Below, piece by piece: positions 57,560 to 64,000 of a stretch of DNA of 64,000 nt (position 1 is the first letter of the stretch; each line of letters begins with the position of its first letter). This DNA is from Beaufortia kweichowensis (Eukaryota > Chordata > Actinopteri > Cypriniformes > Gastromyzontidae), in the NCBI GenBank assembly GCA_019155185.1, contig CM032797.1, forward strand, positions 2,135,110 to 2,199,109. Direction: 5' to 3'. The notes under the pieces are model-generated. The model was not told where the DNA came from and did no database searches. It worked only from the letters and a program-made list of their open reading frames with translations. Position numbers and translations under genes: made by a program.

Positions 57560-58340
57560 GTCACCAAATGCGGGTAAAAATTGGTCCTTAGGGCCGAAAA
57601 CCCTGACGTCATCTCATCACTTCAACCTGGCCTATCTCCTAGATCTTTGTCTTAGTTTGGCCATTGCTCTGGCCGTGGTATCCAGAAGATCACGGTCACA
57701 CCTAGGAAGGAGAAAAAGGCTCGCCATACACGCAAGATAAATTGTGGACCTCTGTCAGAAACTATGTATTCGGGGATACCAAAGTTACAAATTACATGAT
57801 GAAAGTATACATCTGCAGTTTCCATGGCTGTGGGGAGTCATTTTAAGGAAACGAGACAGCAGGCCTTGGAGAATCTATCCACTGTCACCCAAACGCAGGT
57901 GTTGCCATTCGAGGGAGGTAGGTCCGTGAAAAAGTATTTCCTAGGTGTGATCAGGGACGTTGGGGAACAGGAAGTGGGAGCAGTTTGCCAACAGGGAGGT
58001 GGCGTTTCATCTTCGCCAAGGCATACTCCCAACATCCTCTCACTTACCTTCTGCTTCGTTGGCCAATTCAGGCCACCAGAAGCAATCTTTTAGCAGGAAG
58101 AGGGTTGCATTGGTCACGGGATGACCAGTGCCCAGGGAAGTGTGCGTAGAGTGGATCAGAGGAGTTCTTTGGCTGCGAGGGACATAGGTATGATCCGGGG
58201 GGGGCATCCTGGCGGAGCAAATTTGGAGGCACTGACGGTACAGATGTTCTCATCCATAGGACTTGGATAGGACTTAGGATAAGACTAGGAGGGAGAATGG
58301 GCTCAGGGTTTTCTGACAGTTGGTTCATCCGGAAGGAGGT
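57560..58340 (-). mobile_element. Degenerate Ty3/gypsy integrase remnant
   Basis: Minus-strand pieces in several frames read NPLPAKRLLLVA, then FTDLPPSNGNTCVWVTVDRFSKAC: the zinc-binding end and first catalytic Asp region of a Ty3/gypsy integrase. At 57680-57780 the DNA aligns with 63925-64000 of the better preserved copy. Stops and indels throughout show it is old and dead. Confidence 0.75.
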
Positions 58341-60562
58341 CGAGTCCCATGGTCTGTGTGGTGGTAGTTTGGAGGCTCTCTTAGGGCAGAAAACATCACT
58401 GAAGTGGGAGTAGATAGGTGGTATGTCGACTAAAAGATTTTCTTTGGGATCCCTCTATGGACATGGAGTTGACAGTAACAACAGGAGTAGATGGAACAGG
58501 TTTGGGCACATTTGGAAAACAATGTGTAAAATATTTCCTACATATATCTTATATGATTTACTATATCTTTCTACATGAATTACTAACTATTTGGATCAGT
58601 ATTTTGAAGTAAAGATCATGGTAACCCACTATTAATTACCCAAGTGTTACCAGTATTTCCGCTATATTTGTTCTGTGAGGCCAAAAAGTTTCCTGCCATG
58701 GCTGCAGCTTCTCAGTCCGGACCTCGCTTGTTGGTTAAACGGACACTTTGGTTGTAACATCACACACTACAAATGCAGCAAAATTAAAGTAAAATTAATA
58801 TACATATATATAGACTGCCGCTCAAAAGTTTGGGCCTGCCACCCCGGGAAAAAATTTCCCCAGGGAAAAATTCTTTTAGTCTCAAGTAGTTTGCTGTGTG
58901 GGAATAATGTCCCAACCATTTCAACATCAAGAAAGAAAGATAATGTTAACCAACTCTTTCATCAACAAGAACATTTTTTTTTTTTACTACAGTTTTGCAG
59001 TGAACACATAAACTTAATCATGGCGACAATCATCATACATTAAAAAAATAACTCTAAATATAACATAACATAAACCTAACAGTGACAACAAAACATCATA
59101 AAATATCCAGAAGCACTAAAACAGTGTTTTAAAACATGCCACTCTGCAGGCTGGAACGTACAAAATATACAATTGTTTCTTCAGATTACAAAGTTTGGAA
59201 AGTTTAAAAGGTGAACACACACTTCAGAGTCAATTTATTAGTTTTATGTATATACTGTATAATAAGATTAGTTCTTAGATCAGTTACTTCATTTTCAATT
59301 TAATTTCAATCTGTTCAGATTATTGAAAATATTGTATTTTGCATGCAGTTTTGAAGGGATGGCACAATTTGCCACCTAGACTGTAAGCTATCAATATCCA
59401 AATAAAAGAGGGTCCACATGCCACCCACAACATCTTTGCAAGAGTTTGAGGGGAGCCTGTGGGGACTCTTTAGGGTTGAGGTGGGTTTCAGAATAAAGAA
59501 ACCCTGTTTAGTGTTGTCTGCAGACTGATGTAAAGGACATGGAATTAGCTAAGCTCACAGGAGGAAAATACACTGCCAATGGGAATGTATCCTTCGCTTT
59601 TGTCTTACAGTTCAAATGCCCTTAACAAATTCAGAAAGGCTCTGAGAAGAACCAAAATCTAGATCACATGTAAGTCTTTCCATTTCAACATAAAAGTGGT
59701 TCCAAACAAATACAATCTCAATGTCCTACTTAGCATGTAGATTATATGCTGTCTTAGAGCATTGATAGACTTACCATGTGTATTTAAATGATAATATGTT
59801 GGGAGATGGCAACTGCTTGAAGATTCTGTTGCGGTAGCGTGCAAAGAATCTTAGCCAGGTCGCTTTGAAACAGAAATTAAGAAAAAGCGCAATAATGGGT
59901 TAATCTGAGTTAAAGACATTTTTGTCCTAAGAATCAGGAAGATTCTGTTGCATGCCAGCTTTGGTTAGAATGGGCTATCTTTTACCAGATTTGCTAATAT
60001 ACGTTTGTGACGATGAACAACCAGTAACTATATTTTTTGGGCCTCACCATATATTTTTTAAGTTCAAAGCTGAGCTTTGTCTGGATCATAAATGCCTCAT
60101 CAGGTCTGATCTATGGAATGTAAATCCTGCCAAATTTAAATAAATAAATTAAGTGATGAAAATGAAAACCAGATTAAGCATTTCATTTTAGAAAACTGTG
60201 TGGTAAATATATGCCAAAATGGAAAATAAAATGAAATCATTTCATTTACAGTGACAGTGTACACTCCCTGTCAAATTGAAAAATGCAATTGGTGATTTGA
60301 CATTTCATTTTCACTGACATCTGGGGCAAGACTGCCAAAATGAAAATGAAAAGGCAAATGTGAGAAAGAAATTGCAAATATATTTTTTATTAGTGAAAAA
60401 AGAAAGATTTTTTATTAGTGTTCACGCAATAATACTGACATAAATTTTGCATTTCATTTAATTTTCTTTTTAACTTCACAGTTTTAATTTTCTTTTTTAA
60501 AGCCAACTTGTATGCAAATGATATGTTAACTAGTGGGTGTGGTTTACGCAGGTAGCAGAGGG
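58341..60562. other. Non-coding stretch
   Basis: No gene found. A phrase CTGCCGCTCAAAAGTTTGGG near 58816 is seen in many fish Tc1-like or related repeats. The rest is A+T-rich and without clear structure. Confidence 0.4.
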
Positions 60563-61302
60563 CTAGGGTAATGTCTGAACGTAAGAAGAGTGTCTGAGTG
60601 CATCGCATTATAACGATAATGCTGATCATGGCGAAATCAGTAAAAACCAACTGTTACTGGAGGCAACTGCTGCTCTAGGGCATCAGAAGCAGACAAACCA
60701 AACTTCTATCCTGAGGTCCAAGCACCTACAGATACTCGTTCCAATGCAGTCTCTCAGCCTGAGTCATGGGTATCTTCAGTAGCAAGAGATACCGTGCTTA
60801 AACGCTGTGCATAAGACGAGTCGTCTGTTTCATATACTCTGTTAAATAACTGTGCATATGTGGTACACGTATCCAATGTTGAAGGGGAACACGCTGTATG
60901 TGCTTTCACGTATAACACATTTGCTGTGCACTACTGATCTGATCCACAGCTTGTGTGTGCCACAAATTCAACAGTTGTCACGTGATCATCAACTACAGAT
61001 AATCCTCTTCCCACACACACAATGCAACACGTAATGCATTTTACATTTAAAACTTAGATTTCTGCACTATGAATGATTTAATCTAACATAGGCATGTACA
61101 CAAGGGACTGCTTTTGAACAAGTATTTGTAGGTGCTTGGACCTCAGGCAACTGGATAGAAGTTTGATTTGTCTGCTTCTGATTCCCTAGAGCAGCAGTCG
61201 CCTCCAGTAACAGTTGAATTTTACTGATTTCGCCATGATCAGTGTTATTGTTATAATGCGATGCACTCAGACACTCTTCTTACATTCAGACATTACCCTA
61301 TA
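60563..61302. mobile_element. Fold-back element with about 180-bp inverted arms
   Basis: Arm 60563-60742 (CTAGGGTAATGTCTGAACGT ... AGCACCTACAGATACTCGTTC) is matched in reverse complement by 61115-61302 (AACAAGTATTTGTAGGTGCT ... CATTCAGACATTACCCTA) at roughly 90 percent. The 370-base centre has no significant frame. No transposase; no clear target duplication could be set. Confidence 0.85.
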
Positions 61303-61311
61303 TGGAATCAG

Positions 61312-61585
61312 ATTTGTGCCAAATAAAACAAACGAAACTTTTGCGAAAACGAACAAAAATATACATTGATAAATGAGAAAAACACTTTGAAAATAAAAAC
61401 AATCAACTAAATAGCAAAAAAAGTAACATAGTTTTCAATAAAACTGCATTTTTTGTTGACTTCACTTTCAGGTTCACTTTCGCTAAACGCTGTTTTGAAT
61501 GCGCTGCCAGCGTTTTCATTTTTGCTTTCCAAGTTTTTGTTTGCGCTTCGCAAATTTACGTTCGCCATTCTGGCACAAACCTCTT
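61312..61585. mobile_element. Possible MITE with TTTGTGCCA ends
   Basis: Left end TTTGTGCCAAATAAAACAAACG, right end CGTTCGCCATTCTGGCACAAA: short inverted termini plus inner CGAAC/GTTCG and TTTGCGAA/TTCGCAAA words. Directly abuts the fold-back element. Tentative. Confidence 0.5.
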
Positions 61586-61929
61586 GTGAGGGTGGGCTTA
61601 ACAGCGGTACGCTCTATCAAAAGATTACCTTGAATGACAAAATGTGCATGTGCCATAACCCTTAGTTAATCACAGAGCTTAATTTGTGATTTTCCAAAAG
61701 TCTATGGGAAAAATACATTTGGTAGCTTTTGGTAGAGGGAACCAGTGCAGGACTAACTTCTGGGTTGGCCTACAAAAATACATCATCTTTGGACCACTCT
61801 ATTTACCTGTTGCTTTTGTCTGTGTGTTGTGTACTTTTCTCCGCCCCTGTGTTATATGAAGCACTGCAAATTGTCATAGAAGATTTTGTCTCTTGGTCCT
61901 CCCTTTTGCTCTTTTAATTGCAACTTATA

Positions 61930-62832
61930 CATCTACATTACATACACTGTCATGAACCCATGACAAACAACAAAAAACACAGTTCTGATCACGGGATCCT
62001 TCTGTTGTTTTTGTTTTTTTAAATGCTGTGCTGTCAGCCAGCTTACATCACTTTAGAGGTCCTACTACCGCAAATGCAACCAGGAAAATGGTATAACCAC
62101 ATAACCGCTAAGTAAGACTGCCTTATCGTTTCCAGTACAAGTGGGCTTTATCCTCATTTAGCTCCCATTTGCTGATATAATCTAGTGGATACATCAATTC
62201 ATGACTCTTCTTTATGTGGTCATGAATATTCTTATAATGCCCTGCTGGCATTCCAAAAGCTTCCTTTTTTTTTTCAAGACTGCATGAGAACTCTTTCAGC
62301 CTTAGTACAACTATTCATATGCTTGTCCCACGATCTCTACATAAAATCTGTGGCCTTTTAAGCTCACATATACGCAGGTTCACAGTGGCCTGCAAAGCCT
62401 ATAATTGATCTCTAACTGAAGTCTAAAACAGTCTAACTAAGGAGCTCTGCTGCATAATGGCTCTGATACAGAGCGAATGGCAAGATTACTGTATGTTCAC
62501 ATTGTATGGGAGCAGTGTTACCTGTAAGACCTGTGTTGTAATTGTATATTAAATAAGAACACCTAGACAAACTGAAAAGACATAGCATCGTAAAATAAAT
62601 AAATAGTTGTGAGTCCAATTTAATCTCTTTAATCTCTGGAGTCTGTTGCTTTATTATTAAGGATTAATAACTGGTTTACAAATGTTTTTTAAATCATTAT
62701 TTAAGCAGTTATAATTACATAAATAAAAATGCCGTCCACAATTCACAAGCTAGCAATTGCTAATCATTAGCCTAATAAATAAATATGTTCTATATTGTAT
62801 ATAATACAAATAAATATGTAAGTGTTATTTAT
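61930..62832. other. Non-coding stretch
   Basis: No gene. The part at 62040-62260 is of balanced composition, with TGCTGATATAATCTAGTGG and GTCATGAATATTC words that look unlike the surrounding repeats. It is a possible conserved element, not shown here. Confidence 0.35.
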
Positions 62833-62841
62833 ATATATACA

Positions 62842-62902
<61 letters not shown>
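62833..62902. repeat. (AT)n microsatellite
   Basis: About 33 AT dinucleotides, nearly uninterrupted. Confidence 0.97.
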
Positions 62903-62905
<3 letters not shown>

Positions 62906-63181
62906 TGCAGCTTGTAGAGTACATATTTGTTTAAAATGTTTGATATACAAATTTATTTTAGTATTCATGTCTGTACCATGTCTCCTTGTAACAATGTCAT
63001 TTGGAGTTTTTTTAGTGGAAATGCAGAAGTGTAATCTGTTATCAGATCAAGGTACATTGAAAGTATTTAGTGACAGAGGCACTTTCAAAGGCATTTATTT
63101 TTCATTTTTTCTACCCACAACATAACATAAAAATAAATAAATAAATAAATTAAGAAAAAAAGGGGGGGGCAGGGTAGGGGG

Positions 63182-63334
63182 GTGTTACGGACAGAGGGAC
63201 GGGAGACCAGGAATCACAGTAGAGATGTTTATTAGATACAGGCAGAGTAATGTAAACAATGAATGCAAACAATGGAATACGGCACCATCATCCAAAAGAA
63301 GTGGGAGAGGGGGTTCCGCTGCGTTCACGCCCTG
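63182..63334 (-). mobile_element. Putative 3' LTR/3' end of a Ty3/gypsy element
   Basis: Read on the minus strand this begins just after the pol stop (TGACAGGGCG), contains AATAAACATC as a polyadenylation-like signal near 63225-63233, and ends CCGTAACA beside a poly-C tract. It is short for an LTR, so the borders are uncertain. Confidence 0.45.
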
Positions 63335-64000
63335 TCATGAGGAGGGAGAAACAGAGGGATAGTAAGGTTTGAGGAGGGAAACGTGGAAAGTGGGGTGAAT
63401 GCGGTACTCAGCTGGGAGCTGGAGCTTGTAAGTGACGGGGTTGATCTGCTTCATGATGGTGAACGGGCCAATAAACCTGGGACTCAGCTTGCGGCATTGT
63501 TGTCGTAGCCGGATATCTCTTGTAGACAGCCAGACCTTCTGTCCTGGTTGGAATACCGGTGCCTCAGAGCGATGGCGGTCGGCTGTCAGCCTACGTCGAC
63601 TCAGAGCCTGTTGTAGGTGGTGGTGTGCTGAATCCCAGACCCTCTCACTCTCTCGGAACCAGTAGTCGACTGCTGGAATGTCCGATGGTTCCCCTGACCA
63701 CGGGAACATTGGAGGCTGGTAACCGAGTACGCACTGGAAAGGAGTGAGACCTGTGGTTGACTGACGCAGAGAGTTCTGAGCATACTCGGCCCAGCCCAGG
63801 TACTGGTTCCAGGTGTCCTGGTGGCCATGACAGAAGGTACGGAGGTAGCGGCCGATCTCCTGGATCTTCCGCTCCGTCTGCCCGTTAGTCTGTGGGTGAT
63901 AGCTGGATGAGAGACTGATGGTCACACCTAGGAGAGAGAAGAAGGCTTTCCATACCCTGGAGGTGAACTGGGGTCCTCGATCAGAAACGATATCTTCGGG
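63335..64000 (-). CDS. Ty3/gypsy pol, integrase C-terminal part (runs off the right edge)
   Basis: An open minus-strand frame from the window edge to the stop at 63335, at least 221 residues. It holds DRGPQF with the second catalytic Asp of the DDE triad, YHPQTNGQTER with the catalytic Glu, WAEYAQNSLRQ, TGLTPFQCVLGYQPP, and an SH3-like/GPY segment (FIGPFTI). It ends HPTFHVSLLKPYYPSV, the usual start of a chromodomain-type tail. No stop or frameshift is present, so the insertion looks young. Gag, protease, RT and the 5' LTR would lie beyond 64000. Confidence 0.9.
   Translation of the reverse strand, partial: PEDIVSDRGPQFTSRVWKAFFSLLGVTISLSSSYHPQTNGQTERKIQEIGRYLRTFCHGHQDTWNQYLGWAEYAQNSLRQSTTGLTPFQCVLGYQPPMFPWSGEPSDIPAVDYWFRESERVWDSAHHHLQQALSRRRLTADRHRSEAPVFQPGQKVWLSTRDIRLRQQCRKLSPRFIGPFTIMKQINPVTYKLQLPAEYRIHPTFHVSLLKPYYPSVSPSS

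Overview
The window is vertebrate nuclear DNA: intron-rich genes with GT-AG boundaries, A+T-rich intergenic DNA and a dense load of teleost-type transposons (CACTG-ended MITEs, DIRS-like and Ty3/gypsy pol fragments, a mermaid/V-SINE motif, 5S-rRNA-derived sequence). A bony fish is clear and a cyprinid-like genome is likely. The species cannot be fixed from sequence alone.

Host genes, left to right: the 3' half of c8b (+, 611-3698), complete c8a (-, 4308-9126, tail-to-tail with c8b), an FYB-family adaptor most like FYB2 (+, 11569-20790), plpp3 (+, 23271-27537), an ODF2/ODF2L-family coiled-coil gene (+, about 31232-37647), and a HES1-type bHLH-Orange-WRPW repressor (-, 51512-52879). C8A/C8B tail to tail, followed by FYB2 and PLPP3, matches human 1p32; the PRKAA2 expected between FYB2 and PLPP3 is not seen. 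I joined exons by hand and checked reading phase. c8b, fyb2, plpp3 and hes are open throughout. c8a seems to lack one base in one exon, and odf2l has two frame breaks.

The main accessory region is an approximately 8.4-kb DNA transposon (39073-47473) with CACTC...CAGTG ends and a 2-bp flanking duplication. One strand carries a four-finger C2H2 ORF, a transposase-like region, a SAM-like exon joined in frame by a 58-bp intron, and a SAMD3-like C-terminal exon. The other strand carries a four-exon remnant of a Ulp1/C48 protease. Near one end is a short exon-like fragment resembling the HAT repeats of RRP5/PDCD11, a candidate captured host exon. Several short elements with similar ends and TA duplications occur in fyb2 introns, downstream of fyb2 and plpp3, and inside a 5S-derived sequence at 48.3-49.9 kb, beside a near-consensus CTCF site.

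Upstream of hes lies an unusual near-perfect 35-bp-arm palindrome holding opposed CCAAT boxes and opposed CACGCG sites. The last 10 kb is mostly noncoding with repeats: an old Ty3/gypsy integrase remnant, a fold-back element with arms of about 180 bp, an (AT)n tract, and the 3' end of a much better preserved gypsy element that runs off the right edge.
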